64,000 bases of DNA from Diphasiastrum complanatum. Its lineage: Eukaryota > Streptophyta > Lycopodiopsida > Lycopodiales > Lycopodiaceae. The position numbers and the translations under genes are program-made. Below are positions 22,781-35,559 of the stretch, one piece after another (positions within the stretch are counted from its first letter, which is position 1; each line of letters opens with the position of its first letter). The notes beneath the pieces are model-generated. The model saw only the letters and a list, made by a program, of their open reading frames with translations. It ran no database searches and was not told the DNA's origin. Location of the stretch: positions 48,594,550 through 48,658,549 of the forward strand of contig CM055107.1 of the NCBI GenBank assembly GCA_029204225.1, given 5' to 3'.

Positions 22781-22829
22781 CTAAGAGTTTCTATTCTTCA
22801 AAGCCTTAGCATTTTTCTTAGTCTTTCCT

Positions 22830-23335
22830 TGCTGGTTTTTCCCCTAACTGTTGCATTTCAGACTATGTTTCGCACAGTCTGCATTTTTGAACCGTTTTGT
22901 CACACAGTTCGCAATTTTTGGTCATGAGGAAAATACATCACTAAGTCAAAACACTCAGAAAATAATTCTGGCCGCGACATTGTCTTATAAATGCCTTAGA
23001 AATGTTTTCTGGCCTACTGTCACATTTTGAGAAAAAGTGACACTGTCATGTTTTTTGCATTTTGGGAAAAAGCAACACGGTCTCCAAATGCCTTAAAAAA
23101 TGTTTTTCAGGCATGTCGCACTTTTTCGCCCTTCGAGAAAAAGCAACATTGTCGGGTTTTTTGCTCTTCCGAAAAAGTGACATTGTCTCCGCCTTCCGGA
23201 AAAATGCGAAGGTGCCCTTGAAAATGCGACACTGCCCTTAAAATCACAAAGGCGTCTTTTAGCAAAATGTGAAGGTCTGCAGTGTGAAGTAATGGGCATA
23301 AAGCGGCTGATGCGCGGAGGGATAGTGACAAGAAA
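22830..23335. repeat. LTR-like segment with GAAAAAGTGACACTGTC repeats
   Basis: Five degenerate copies of GAAAAAGTGACACTGTC occur between about 23030 and 23235. Related GCAAAAAGGTGACAATGTC units occur in the LTRs at 27740-28358 and 32154-32595. I therefore read this as a diverged LTR of the same copia group, possibly the 5' LTR of the 24.5-26.8 kb element. Confidence 0.45.
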
Positions 23336-23339
23336 CTAG

Positions 23340-24520
23340 AATCAATTTTTATTCAGCCCGATGCATTTCTTTTGATTAAAGCTTTGACTTAATCAGTTCC
23401 CTAGATTGATCACAGAAAGGATCAACGAAGAATACAAAAAACAAAAGAGGAAAGAGATCATAGATATAGAACAGACGTAACTGTAAAACGAGATAGCTCC
23501 AGAGTGAGTTTACAGATTAGTAGTAGCTAGTCATATTGCTCGTGAGAGAGAACATCTCTCTTGTGACAACATGCTGATCTGAGAAATAGATAGCGCTCAA
23601 AAGAATGTTGTAAATTCAGTTCTGACAATAGAAGCGATTTTCGCAATGCTCTGTTTTGTAATGTGTATGATCTGCAATATTGGAATGCATGCTAGCTGTA
23701 TATAACTTTCCGTTGTTGAAATACAAAAATTCAATCCCCTAGGAGATCCATCAAGTCTCAGACTATTATAACTCAATCCAAAGTACTGTAGTTACTTTAA
23801 CAAGTTAATAGCCCCATTTATAGCATCACATGCAAGAAATCAACAATCCATCTAAATCTCAATAGATGTAACTGTCTCCTATAAATCCAGAGACGTGGAT
23901 TGAATTCATACACAAACACATGTAGACTGCCATCTGTAGCAGAATACAATCCACTAAAATAACCAAAACTCTGGATAAGAAAAAATAATTTACTTACAAG
24001 AAATGCTTGTGAGATCCAATAGGACTCAATAAGATATTGGAGTAAAGAGATTTAGACTTCCAAATCAGTAATCTGAAATCTCAACCATTTTAATAGACTA
24101 GAAATTGCTCCTCATATTTAAGAATCAATGTATTTTCTAACTGTCCTCTGATTAATATATATGATCCGTCAATCACAAATAGTTAGATTCTTATGATTCA
24201 TCAATCATAATTTTCAGGAATCTAAATGATACTAAATTCCTAAAGTATACTAGATTTTATGTCTAATACATAACTTAGAAAATATATAGGAAATCATTCT
24301 AAAATCTTCCCCATCCTGGACATATTGGATTTTAAGAATATTTCTCAAACTAGATTCTTAACCAAAATGTGAGTTATCCAAATTCCGAACCATCAAGTAA
24401 TCAAAGACAAAAAGCATACCAAAATAATATCAATAAGCAACCTCATCAAACCCCCCTGAGTACTCAAACTATGATTAGGTTGATTCACTACATAAATTTC
24501 ATGATCAAATTCACTTCTAT
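23340..24520. other. Region with no recognised gene
   Basis: AT-rich sequence between the LTR-like segment and the gag of the next copia, with no conserved reading frame. The short open frame at 24369-24617 has low-complexity composition and is probably chance or leader sequence. Confidence 0.5.
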
Positions 24521-24539
24521 CCCCACAAAACTGAGATTA

Positions 24540-26786
24540 ATAACTTCTGATCTTGCTTCGACACACTCGATGGAGATAACTACCATCTTTGAAAGTCCAA
24601 ATCATACTACTAGCTAGAAAATTGTGGGACATCGTTGATGGCACTGAATTCAAACCAGAAGGTGACGCAGCCATCAAATGGAGACTGAGAGATGGCAAGG
24701 CTTTTTCCATGATCACTCTCAACATTAAGAACACCCAAATCAGTCACATACATGTTGTTCAGACTGCTAAGAATGCATGGGGCATTCTAGCAACTCTTTA
24801 TGATATCATAGATGTCACTTCCAAACTCCACTTGAGGAAGAAATTTTTCACCCTGAGAAGATCTAACACAGATAGTGTTTTGAGTCACCTCAACAGATGA
24901 CTACAACTGGCTCAATCATAGAAGATTCCAATGTCATCATGACTCTATTATTGAGTCTACCTGAAGCCTACAAAAATTGGCTTATGGCAATTTCAGCCCG
25001 TAAGCATCTCACTCTATCAAGAGTAATTCTATGCTTCTACAAGAGTGAATCAAAAGAACTACATCCTCCTCAGGCTTAGAATCGGATCCTCAAGCTCTAT
25101 ATTCAAAAATTCAGAAGTTCATATCCAAGAAAAAAAGGACTCCCGAACTTTGAAGTACAGCAACGAAAAGAAGAAGCAGTTCCAAGAGCAAGAAATTTCT
25201 GCTTCGACCAGTTACTCAATCCAACAATAGGAAGCAGATGAAGTAGCTTTCATGACCAAAGTTGGAGAAAAACAGGATATTGATTCCTAGTATCTAGACT
25301 CGCATATGACTCACCATCGCGACTAGTTCAAAGACTACAAGTCATTCACCCACTCTCGAGTTGTGCAACTAGGATACAACTCATCTCATTCCATCTAGTG
25401 TAAATAAATAGTCAAAATTGAATTTTATAAAGGTGAAGTCAATGTTGTCCACGTTCCAAATCTGACCAAAAATCTGCTCTCAATTAGCAAAATCACTGAT
25501 TAAAGATGGAGGGTCAAATTTGATATAGATGGCTGCACCATTCTTGACAAATCTTGTAAGGGATCGAACAACCAGATTCCGATCTAGGGATTCAACTGCG
25601 ATATTGATTCTAACAATGATTCAAAATCTCAACGGGTTGAATCACATCAGAGAGTCGAAGTTCAACCTAGATTGAACCGATCCAGACAGCCTCCATCTTG
25701 ATTTATGGATGATGCAGCTTGTTACTTTGTACAACAACCAACCATTGTTTCAGAGGCAATGTCTACGTCTGATGTTGACCAGTGGAAAGCAGCGATGTGG
25801 ACACCAAATTCGATTCTCTCATAGAGAATCAAACATGGACAGTCACAGAGCTGCCAAAGAATCAAAATCTGATTCCATGCAAATTGATATTCAAGACGAA
25901 GTATGATGATGAAGGAAGGCTAAATCGCTACAAAGCCAGACTCATCGCCAAAGTCTATTCCCTAGATCTGGGTTATTCTGAAACCTTCAACCCAGTTGTC
26001 AAGCATGCTTCAATCTGACTACTACTCTCCTTTGCAGCACAGGAGATCTTGAAGTCCATCAAATGGATATCTAGACCGCTTTCCTCAACAGAACCATCGA
26101 AGATTAAATTTATATGTTGTAGCCAGAGGGATACAAACTGAAGGTTGAACAACAACACCTTTGTATGCAAAATACACAAGGCTCTCTATGGCTGAAACAG
26201 TCACCCAAAGCCTAGTTTTAGTAAATCAATGCATTTCTAATCAAGAATGGTTTCAATCCAAACTTAGCATACTTGAATGTATACTTCAAGTCTGTATCAG
26301 ATTTTTTCATCATCATCACTCTTTATGTAGATGATACTCTATTTTGCAATAACAATCTAAATCTGATAAAGGATACAAAATGCATGCTGGCCCAGGAGTA
26401 CAAAATGATTGATATGGGTCCAGCCCACTTTTGTCTCATAATTGAAATATTCCGAAAACCACCCAGCAAACTGATTTTTATCAGTCAGCAAAGTTATCTC
26501 ACCACTGTTCTGGAAAAGTATGGAATAGCCAACTGCAAATTGAGATACTTTCTACTTGACTCTGGACTAAAGCTATCAAAGGAACAATATCCTCGAACTG
26601 AGGTAGAAAAAGAGGAAATGAAGCAATATTTGTTTCACTCCAGCATTGGCTCACTGATATACGCAATGATCTGCACATGACCAGACCTTGCATATTCGAC
26701 TAGTTCACTCAGCCAGTTCCTATCGAATATAAAGTTAATGTTGAATCTTAAGATCAAAGTTTTTCGGGATATGCATTAAGGGGGAG
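24540..26786 (+). pseudogene. copia element lacking integrase
   Basis: Gag runs from about 24589 (RKLWDIVDGTEFKPEG, NAWGILATLYDIIDVTSKL, LHLRKKFFTLRRSNTDSV). A decayed protease (YLDSHMTHH, with part of DSGAT lost) lies near 25290. The next recognisable part is already the linker and RT start (25690 onward). RT then shows YKARLIAK, SETFNPVVKHASI, LYVDDTLF at about 26318-26341 and CKLRYFLLDSGLKLSKEQ. Integrase and RNase H are absent. A polypurine tract AAGGGGGAG at 26778-26786 precedes a TGTTAG LTR start at 26787, which is interrupted by the next minus-strand fragment. Multiple stops occur. Confidence 0.85.
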
Positions 26787-26796
26787 TGTTAGATTT

Positions 26797-27500
26797 TTAA
26801 TGCTCAGCCTTAAAAACATTCATGTAATGAGCATCTTGAACAAACTGCTGAAGTCCGATCCTCAAAGGTGAGGTTGCCTTGTTTGCTCTCTCCTTGTAAA
26901 TTCTTTTTCTTGTAACACTCGGCTGCAATGTGCCCCTTCTTTCCACAAAAGAAGCACTTGAGTTTGGCTTTGTTCTTCTTTCCACCTTTGGAGCTTGATG
27001 GTTGATCATCATTCTTGGTCTCCCTCGACTGGATCTTCTTCTTGGACTTTGCCTTTCCTTTACTTGAGAAGTTGACCTTCTCATCACCATCATGCAATCA
27101 TAAGGAACCAATCCTTTACTTGACATGAAGGATTCTACTCTCCTCGGCCACAAACACACTATGGAGCTTGTCAATATAAGGTAGAGCATCTTGAATAGCA
27201 AAGCTTTGTACAAGATTGGAAAACTTATCTCCAAGACCATTCAAAATGATTTGAACAAGCTCATCATCTTGAATACCCTCACTTATGATGGAAAGTTATT
27301 TATTGAGAGACTTTATTCTCAAGACATACTCTTGAGCACTCTCATCACTCCCTCTAATTCTTTGAAGAACTCTATCTCTTAACATAAGCACTCTAGAAGT
27401 ATTTTTGGATTCATAAATCCCCTTTAAGGAGTTCCAAGCCTCCTTGGCCGAGGTACAACATGCAAGTTCCTTTAGAAGTTCATTACTAACATTCATTTTA
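26797..27500 (-). pseudogene. copia gag fragment
   Basis: On the minus strand from 27496 the reading is LLKELACCTSAKEAWNSLKG and RVLMLRDRVLQRIRGSDESA (UBN2 gag). At 27097-26810 a lysine-rich stretch and the zinc knuckle CFFCGKKGHIAAEC follow. The frames are offset by a frameshift between 27240 and 27100. It starts right after the LTR start of the plus-strand element, so one has cut or inserted into the other. Confidence 0.85.
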
Positions 27501-27739
27501 AGGCAATGTAATAGTAGTAGCGTAATAGCAACTCTAAAATAAATCTCTAAAGACTAAGCTAGAGTGCTCAAGAGAGTTCAAGCTTGAAAGCTTGATAGAG
27601 AGCCAACAACAATACTTTTTGACTATGAATGATATGCTTGATAAGAGCGCAGGAAGCGTCATGCAATAACACTCAACCCCTTCACAATTCTCAATAACAT
27701 TTCAGATCTTGAAATGAGATGTATGAACAACTAATTTAT

Positions 27740-28358
27740 ACTAAGTAATTAGATCGTCAAATGTGATTGTCAGTTGGCTGGTTTCCACTGGCATTCATCC
27801 AGTTCCTTCTCAAAAATTGACTGCTGATAAGTGCTGAAAATTGACCACAAACAGTCAGTCTGCATAAATTGGCCATAAACAGTCTGTATAAATGAACTAA
27901 AACTGTCACTCTGCAGAAATGAACTAAAGCTGCCACATGCGGCAATGTCGCAAAAAGGTGACAATGTCGGCTTTTTGCAAAAAACCCAACAGTGTCCCTA
28001 AATCTCATTTAGAGTAGCCCCACACTTTGCCAGAATCATTTTCTTAACATTTGAGGCACCTTGACAAGTGTGAAAAATGCAACTATGCATATTTAACTCG
28101 CAATTCCTGACAAGCGAAAAATGCAAAAAAGGTGACACTGCATTTTCACATAAGATTCCTGCTAGGCGACAAATGCCTGGATTGTAGAGAGAGAAAATGT
28201 GACACTATTGTCAAACTCCGTGTATTTCTACAGACTGTGTAAAAACACTTGTATATCTGCAAACTATGTAAAGACATGGGAAAATTCGCAGATTTGGATA
28301 AACAATGGATGAAGATTAAAACCGATTAGTCAATTAGTAAGAAGGAGAATAATCCAAC
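27740..28358 (-). repeat. 3' LTR of the 28.4-32.2 kb minus-strand copia
   Basis: On the minus strand the polypurine tract (TTAAGGGGGG) is followed by TGTTGGATTATTCTCC at 28358, a good LTR start. The segment 27741-28175 matches 32154-32595 in the same orientation, with blocks such as CTAAATCTCATTTAG and TTAACTCGCAATTCCTGACA, as expected for the two LTRs of one element. The inner end near 27740 is approximate. Confidence 0.75.
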
Positions 28359-29039
28359 AACCCCCCTTAATCTTAATCCTTGAATGCCTTGACCTTCAAA
28401 CTTAGTTCTACATAGAATCTACTATGTGCTTCCAAACTTAATGCTTTGGTAAAAATATTTGCTGTTATATCTTGTCTTATACAATATGGCAATCTGAATT
28501 CTTCGTTGAGAACTTTGCTTCTGATGAAATGATACTTTAGTTCAATGTGCTTACTCCTATAATGAAATCTAGGGTTGGCTGATAAAGCAATGGCACTTTG
28601 ATTATCACAAAATAATGTCGTCGGAGCATATTGATTCAGACCGATATCTGAGAGCAAGTTCCTCAACCAAATTGCTTCCTTTGTAGCTTAAGAGACTGCG
28701 ATATACTCTAATCCAGTGGAAGATAGAGCTATTGAAGATTGCTTGCGATTGTTCCAGGAAATTGGATTATTGTTGAGAAATAATGTAAATCCAGAAGTGG
28801 ATTTACGAGTGTCTACATCTTCTGTCCGACTTGCATCTGTGTAACCATTGTGTAAATTGAGTTTGTCGTTGTCGACTGCTCCATAACAAATGCAAATGCA
28901 AAAGCTATGTCTGGCCTGGTACAGATCATGGCGTACAAAAGAGATCCTATAATAGAATGGTAAGGATACTCACGCATCTGTACTTTTATGAATTGTTTGG
29001 AGACATTTGTCCTTTGACAATTTGAGACCTGGTTCTATT

Positions 29040-29790
29040 GGTGAGAGGGCTAACTTACAATTAATCAGATATATATCTGACTAACATGTTGTAGATGTAT
29101 TTCTATTGCATAATGTAGACCAACTTCTTTTTTCTGTCTTTGTGGATTTGTATACCAAGGCATAAATGAGCTTTGCCCAGATCCGTCATGTCGAATTCGG
29201 AATATAGCATTGTCTTGGCTTCTTTTATCAGATCGGTACTGTTGCTGAAAAGCAATGTATCATCCACATATAAAGTGATAATGATAAATGACTGCTGCAC
29301 TACTTTGAAGTAAACATTTGAATCTGAAGAGCTAGTTGTGTAGCCGTGATCAATAAGGAAAATATTGATCCTTTGAAACCATGTTTGAGCATATTGCTTC
29401 AAGCCATAAAGTGCCTTATAGAGTTTACACACATGATTGTGTTTACCCTCAATAATATAACCATTGGGTTGCACCATGTAAATGTCTTTTTTGATCACTC
29501 CATTGAGATGTGTTGTCTGTACATCCATTTGATGTATTTTCAAATCTGCTGCAACGGCAAATGACAGCAAAAGTCGAATAGAAGAATGCTTGACTACTGG
29601 ACTGAAGGTCTCGGTGTAATCAATGTTGTATACTCGAGAAAATCCTCTGGCGAAAAGTCATGATGTTCTCATGTTCATGATTCCATCTACATTGTACTTG
29701 ACTTTGAAAATCGATTTGCAATCAACTACGTTTCTGCTAGCAGGTAATTCGACAATTGTCCATGTCTAGTTCTTGATAAGAGATGAATAG
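29040..29790 (-). pseudogene. copia reverse transcriptase (minus-strand element)
   Basis: The frame 29570-29103 carries LKIHQMDVQTTHLNGVIKKD, YKALYGLKQYAQTWFQRI, IITLYVDDTLLFSN (catalytic YVDD) and DLGKAHLCLGIQIHKD. Upstream, at 29790-29580, the RT fingers and linker appear in other frames with a stop. The downstream part joins a degraded connection to RNase H at 28371-28700 (YAPTTLFCDNQSAIALSANP, ANIFTKALS). Confidence 0.88.
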
Positions 29791-30269
29791 TCTTTATACA
29801 TAGCTTCTTTCCGTAGATCTGAGTCAGGTTGACTGAGTGCCTCTTGTATAGACGTCGGTTCTTGAACAAGGTAGGCTACAGACTCGTCGATATACCGTTT
29901 AGGTGGTTTGCTTGCTCTTGAAAATCTTCTGGGTAATAGAGGAAGTTGATCATTTACATCATACTGTAGTTGCTAAATTGCAACACCATCATGTTTTGAT
30001 TCGCCGTTGATTTGTTGTTCATCAAAAGTAGAAGAGCTTGGACCTTCAATGGGAATAATCGACTGAAGAACTGGAAAGTTCAATGTGTCGGATAAAATCG
30101 AAGAGTCAGCTATGTGGGCTTTGCCTTTTCCTTTGAGGTCTTGAAACTGATCTTTGATGAAGTTGACATCCCGGGTAGTGAATATCTTCAACTTGATGGG
30201 ATCGAACAACTTGTGGGTTTTGAAGTAGTGTAGCTGATGAAAATACATTTGATACTCTGGAAGTTGAGC

Positions 30270-31044
30270 TTCATCCTGAGATCAAGAGGTATCTACGCAA
30301 AAGCAGTACATCCAAAAGCTCATAGGTTTGATAAAGAAGATCTGGTACCTGTCCAAACTTCAAATGGTGTTTTGTTTGAGAGACCTTTAGTAGGACATAT
30401 GTTCTGAATATAAGCTGTTGTTGAAATAGCTTTAGCCCAGAAGGACTTTGGAAGTGTCGTATGTGATAACATGCACTTTGCCGATTCAACTAAGGTTCTG
30501 TTCTTTCTCTCAGCAAGACCATTTGACTGAGGCAAATAGGAGGTAATGTATTGTTGCTAAATGTCGTTGTTAAGGCAATACTCTTGAATTCTGTGGAGAT
30601 GTATTCTCTCCCGTTATCTGACCTCAGTGTTTTGATTCGTTTGCCAGTTTGATTCTCAACATGCTCTTTGAATTGTCTGAATTTGATGAAAGCCTTTGAC
30701 TTCCGTTTAATGAAATAAACAGCTGTTCTACTGGAGAATTCGTCAATAAAAGTAATGAAATATTTTGCATCTAGCAATGAAGGAGTTTGCATAGGTCCAC
30801 ATATATCTATATGAACAACATCTAACAGACCTTTTGTTGCATGCCTATGGTTTGATCTAAAAGGAATCCTAGCCTGCTTTCCAAAGATGTAGCTATGACA
30901 GACATGGAGATCGACCTTACCAAAAGGATAGTCGAGATCAAAAACCATGGATTGTCTGGACATGTTCAAAACATATGCATAATTCAATTGTCCTAAGCGA
31001 TGATGCCATAGTAATGCTTTATTGACTAGAACAGAGGTTTTCAA
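30270..31044 (-). pseudogene. copia integrase (minus-strand element)
   Basis: The reading begins LLWHHRLGQLNYAYVLNMS with CHSYIFGKQARIPF (zinc region). The core follows: VVHIDICGPMQTPSLLDA, YFITFIDEFSSRTAVYF and LRSDNGREYISTEF. After a frameshift near 30535 it gives QSNGLAERKNRTLVESAKCM and KGLSNKTPFEVWTG. All three DDE-type residues can be seen (HIDICGP, RSDNGRE, LAERKNR), but the frame is broken. Confidence 0.85.
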
Positions 31045-32153
31045 GCTTGACTAGACTCAGAATAACAATGTGTCAATCTATATAAGTCACTCTGCCTCTT
31101 GCGAGTGCAAGGATCTTATTACTGCTATACATAATTTTGCATTGATTAGATTCAAATTCTTCCTTATGACCTAATTTTGTAATTCTACTTACTGATAACA
31201 GAATTGTAGAGAGTTTAGGAACATATAAGGCCTTTAATAGTAGTTTGAATTGATTGTGCTGGAATTGCAATCTTACAGTACCTTCACCTTCAATAGTGTG
31301 AGTACTATTGTCACCAAGATGGACAGATTTCTTCATGCTGTAAGACATGTAGGAGTTGAAAATCTCACATTGATTGGTCATGTGTTGAGTATCATCCAAA
31401 AATGCACTTTGGTCTTTGACCATGCATGCACCTTTTTCCACTTCAACCTAGAGAGATGATGAAACTGTGTTTGCTTGTTGATCAGGTTGCTAGGCTGCAT
31501 TCTTCTCTTAAAGAATTCGACAATCCTTGATCTCATGGTTATTGCGCTTGCAATACCTGCAAAACATCTTCTTCTTCCACTGTGGATTTGATTATTGTAC
31601 TTGACTTTGAGTCAGCTTCTGATTCGTTGCATCCTTCTTGGAGCTTTTCTGCTTCTATCGCTTAGAGCCTTTGTTGACATATAGAACCTAAGAGGAGGAA
31701 GTAGACAAAGTGTCTTGACTTCTTTTATTGTCTTCTTGCAACAACATCGTAATAGCTTTAGTAAGAAATCTGAGTGTGTCGATATGATCATTACCCATTT
31801 CTCATATGTAGAGGGGAAGCTTGAAAGCAATGTCATAATTGTGTCTTGATCGTCTATGACTGATCCGACAATGGCCATCTGTTGCAAGGGATTCTTAAAC
31901 TGGTTAATGTGACTCTGAATGTGAAGAATTTCCTTTGTAGATGTTACTTAGTAGTTACATTCCTCATGTCATATAGTGAGTTCGTGATGTCCCAAACGTC
32001 TTTTGACGTTTTAGCTTTAGATGTGTGTCCAATCTTTGTATCTGATATATTGAAAATAATAAGTGCGAAAGCTTTACCATCATTCGATTTTCACTTTGAG
32101 TCTTTTGTGTCGTCTTCAGGTTTTACTTTTGAACTTGTAACAACATCTCATAT

Positions 32154-32595
32154 ACTAAGTGATTAGGTCGTCAAATGCGATTGCCGTCGTCCAGTTCCTT
32201 CTCATAAATTGATTGCTGATAAGCAGTGAAAATTGGCCGTAAATAGTCTATCTTCATAAATGAGCTAAAACTGTCACTCTGCAAAAATGAACTAAAACTG
32301 CCACAGGCGATAGTGTCGCAAAAAGACGACAGTGTCGAATTTTTGCAAAAAAACTTGACAGCGTCCTTAAATCTCATTTAGGGTAGCCCTACACTTTGCC
32401 AGAGTCATTTCCTTAACATTTGAGGCACTTTGAACAATGCAAAACATGCAACTCTGCATATTTAACTCGCAATTCCTGACAAGCGAAAAATGCAAAAAAG
32501 ACAACACTACATTTTTACACGTAATTCCTAACAGGCGAAAAATGCAAAAAAGACAACACTACATTTTTACACGAGATTCCTGATAGGCGACAGAT
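32154..32595 (-). repeat. 5' LTR remnant of the minus-strand copia
   Basis: The segment aligns with 27741-28175 in the same orientation. After 32595 the match ends abruptly. The head of the LTR, expected next, appears instead in opposite orientation at 32905-33085. The gag reading abuts its inner end directly, so the leader with the primer-binding site appears to be deleted. Confidence 0.7.
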
Positions 32596-33090
32596 GTCTT
32601 CACATGTGTGAAGCCGTGGATCATCATTTCTTCATTGTTCTTGCTTGGAATCACAATAATTGTCAACTAGAAGCTTGATTTGGAAGCTAGTCTTGATGTA
32701 GATCAAGATCCCAAGCTACCAATCACCCTTTACGATCCTTTGTAGATCTGATTCAGTCCTAAAACTCTGAAATTTGACATGGTATTAGAGCCAAGTCAAA
32801 GAGCTTAGTTGATGATCCAAATATCTTCATTTTGGTGAAAGCATTGGTGTTAGACTCATTTTGAAGGAGGGTGACCTTTACTAACAGTTTGCTTGTGATA
32901 TTTGTTGGATTATTTTCCTTCTTACTAATCTACTAATCAATTTTAATCCTCATCCATTGTTATCTAGTTCTGTGGATTTTCCCGTGTCTTTACAAAGTTT
33001 GCAGATTTACAAGTGTTTTTACACAGTCTGTAGAAATACACGGAGTTTGACAATAGTGTCACATTTTCTCTCTCCTGATAACAAAAAATT
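32596..33090 (+). repeat. Primer-binding-site-like motif and plus-strand LTR head
   Basis: TGGTATTAGAGCC at 32780-32792 is a one-base variant of the copia primer-binding site on the plus strand. From about 32905 the sequence TGTTGGATTATTTTCCTTCT runs to about 33085. It matches the first ~170 bp of the LTR at 28358-28190 but on the opposite strand. This looks like a solo or rearranged LTR head from the same family. Confidence 0.65.
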
Positions 33091-34845
33091 AGTTTACTCA
33101 TAAATTACAAAGCATTCATCCACAAATAAAGTTCTATAGAGAGTGAAAACACCAAGATTGCTTCACAAACCAATGTTTCTCAACATTAGGTTCACAATGG
33201 ATCCATCATGGATCAAGTACATAATCACCATAATCTCTCTCTAAGTAATTCCAACACGTGTGGGATAGCTCATTGTACTCATCCATATCCATTTTGGATA
33301 AGATCTACCAAGTTTGCCACATCATCCATTGGTGGTTTGTGTTGACCTTCTAGATTTCTACAATCTAGGACCTAACTCCTATAATTTGGGAGATGTCATA
33401 TTTGATGTCATATTTGGGAGATGTCATATTTGACATCCAATGAAAGCCAAGCAAAATGGATCTGAATATTACAAGTGTCATTTCACATGTGTGGATAGGT
33501 CCTCACACGTGTGGATACATATAGATGTCAAATGCATCAAAAAAACTATGTGAAAATTGCTAAATTCTAACAAATTAGTGGTGAGAATGGTGCAACGAAC
33601 CATGGTACGATCTCCACCTCCTCATCTACAAGATTGCCTTCATTAAAGTATTCAAGTACGTGTGCGTCAATGAAGATGTCTTGCTTCAGAGCAGAGGGGT
33701 CTTCAGCCTTCTCTTCAGCCCTTGGGCTTTCCTGGACTTCGATTGCTAAAAACATCCATAAGATCTGAAATGTCATATTTGGTGAGGTACCCAATGGTTT
33801 ATTGCTACGTAGGGAGAGTTTGGTGTGAAATGCTGCCTCTGCCACCTGGAAATAAGCATGATGTTCTGGAGACTAATGGTGGGAACTTCACGTCACCAGT
33901 TCTTAGAAAAGTTATCCTTCAATAGCTTAAAGACAAGCTTCAAACTTCATTAGGAGGATGATGTACGTTATGGACTGTGTCCAACCTTATGCAAAACATG
34001 AAAAATCTACATGTGGCCAGTCACTTGCCATGTACATCAGTGTGAATGTTGATTGGTCAGCTCAAACATTTCTTCGGTAGAACAAATATTTGTCTGACAA
34101 CCGAATCTGTAAGTTTCAGATAGTTGGTGATAAGTGTCAACAGAGAAGAAAGACACATCTGCACTAGGAATTCACAGGGCCATCGTTGTCCAACTAGATT
34201 CGAATAGAATTCTTTGTGTCCATATTCGAATAGAATTATGTCTGCCTGGGTTTGAATAGAATTATGTCTGTCCAGTATGCATGGAAATGTGCTAACTGGT
34301 AAAGTCTGGCTTCAAATAAGACAATGGAAATGTGCTAGCTGGTAAAGTCTGGCTTCAAAGAAGAAGTTGTCTGCCTAGATTTGAATGTAATTTTGTCTAT
34401 CTGGAAATCAAGCATCGAATGAGAGACAATAAAGCACACATAGATGACTATGTTGTGTTTGGAACTGCTTTATCAGAATAACTTAGTAGCAAGTTTATGA
34501 AGACTGTTGAGGGGTGACATAGTCCATTATTGTAAGCATTGCCTGCACTAATCATTTGGCCTTGTGGCATTCTTGTTTTGGCTAAGTTCAAATTTAAACA
34601 GTGAAGCATGTGATGTTAATACTGTGGGGATGTCTAATCATTCTGAGTTGTTACTCTTCTCTAGAATCTGGATTTCTTGGTTGAGCTTTCTGATTAACTT
34701 TCTTGGTATTTCTTTGTACCATTCTCAATGGCGGTATTGGCCGCCTACCCAGAAATGTCACCAGACAACCAGCTTTACACTTCCATTTCGCTGGACTTCA
34801 AAAACAAATCTTATTTTTTTGGTTTGGTAAGCTGCGACAATCCCA
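33091..34845. other. No recognised gene; local tandem repeats
   Basis: Two short tandem repeats are visible. The GATGTCATATTTG unit occurs three to four times at 33387-33434. ATGGAAATGTGCTA(A/G)CTGGTAAAGTC with its tail occurs twice at 34279-34365, beside several TTTGAATAGAATT(A/C)TGTCTG units (34198-34410). The open frames at 33567-33845 (minus) and 33722-33925 (plus) are unrecognised. If the LTR at 34846-35555 is a 5' LTR, this DNA would be its internal region, but no pol motif is present. Confidence 0.5.
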
Positions 34846-35555
34846 TGAGAGCGATAGCATATCTTAGAATTCAGCATGTACGGAAGATCCACATCAAACT
34901 CTAACATCCATTAACCCTAAGCATTAAACACTACACAATTAACACTACATCCATTAAACCTACGATCCACGATGATAGATATTTGTTTCTCTCTCTCTCC
35001 CCCTCTCTCTCTCACAAAAAGCATAAGAAATAACAATTTCAATAACATTCAGATCCAACAATTAGCAAAATACAACAAAAGCATGAGAGCTGGAGGAAAG
35101 GAGCTCGAGAGCATGGACATTCACAAGTCCATTCCATAAGAGAGCCAATCTTCTTATATTGAAATGAAGATTTGAACATGAGGAGAAACTCGAGTAAGCC
35201 CCTATTTATAGTGGAGAGGAGGGCCTTGGCCTCAAAATACTATTGGCCCATTTCTACTTCCCTAACTATTCGAACTTTAAAAAAAGAGTGGGAACCCATT
35301 CAATAATTGGAGGGAACCAATTTGAATTTGAATTTGAACCAATTTTGGTGGGAGTCCCAACTTTATTCACTAACTTGACATTTAGGCCCTGTGACATTAA
35401 AAGTCCTGCAAAAAAGGCCTAAAGTTCTTTTATTAACTTTCTAATTATCAAATAACTATGTGATCACCGGGTTGGACTTACACACACAGGGTGCTAGATC
35501 CCTCTCACTTATTAACTAGGGTTAAAGTGGCCTCGGGATCCGCAAACCCTCAACA
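34846..35555 (-). repeat. ~710 bp LTR, copy 1 (minus strand)
   Basis: On the minus strand it runs from TGTTGAGGGTTTGCGGATCC (35555) to ...GCTCTCA (34846), with TG...CA ends. It contains the TATA box ACTATAAATAGGGG (about 35213-35200) and a CT/GA-rich downstream tract. It matches copies 40278-40991 and 63079-63735 along their whole length. The sequence after the CA end on the minus strand is TGGGATTGTCGCAGC, where the other two copies have TGGGATCGAACCC and TGGGAACGAACCT. Confidence 0.85.
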
Positions 35556-35559
35556 TTTG

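Larger units (their letters stand above)
28371..32160 (-). mobile_element. Ty1/copia retrotransposon, minus strand, degenerate
   Basis: All domains lie in order on the minus strand. Gag is at 32160-31500, with SDGKAFALIIFNISDTKIGH, MTLLSSFPSTYEKWV and a zinc knuckle CRYCKRNNHEIKDC near 31570-31520. The protease region at 31441-31073 has DDTQHMTNQCEIFN and GDNSTHTIEG, with the DSG core reading as DD. Integrase is at 31044-30270, RT at 29790-29040 and RNase H at 28860-28371. Stops and frameshifts occur between most domains. It is bounded by the LTR at 27740-28358 and an LTR remnant at 32154-32595. Its RT is close to that of the 24.5-26.8 kb element. Confidence 0.88.

Noticed and set aside
23027-23331. 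Short ORFs rich in phenylalanine and cysteine
   Set aside because: They arise from the repeated GAAAAAGTGACACTGTC units of an LTR-like segment and are not protein-like.
33387-34410. CRISPR-like regularly spaced repeats
   Set aside because: The repeats are few and directly adjacent, vary in unit and lack unique spacers. The genome is a plant nuclear one.
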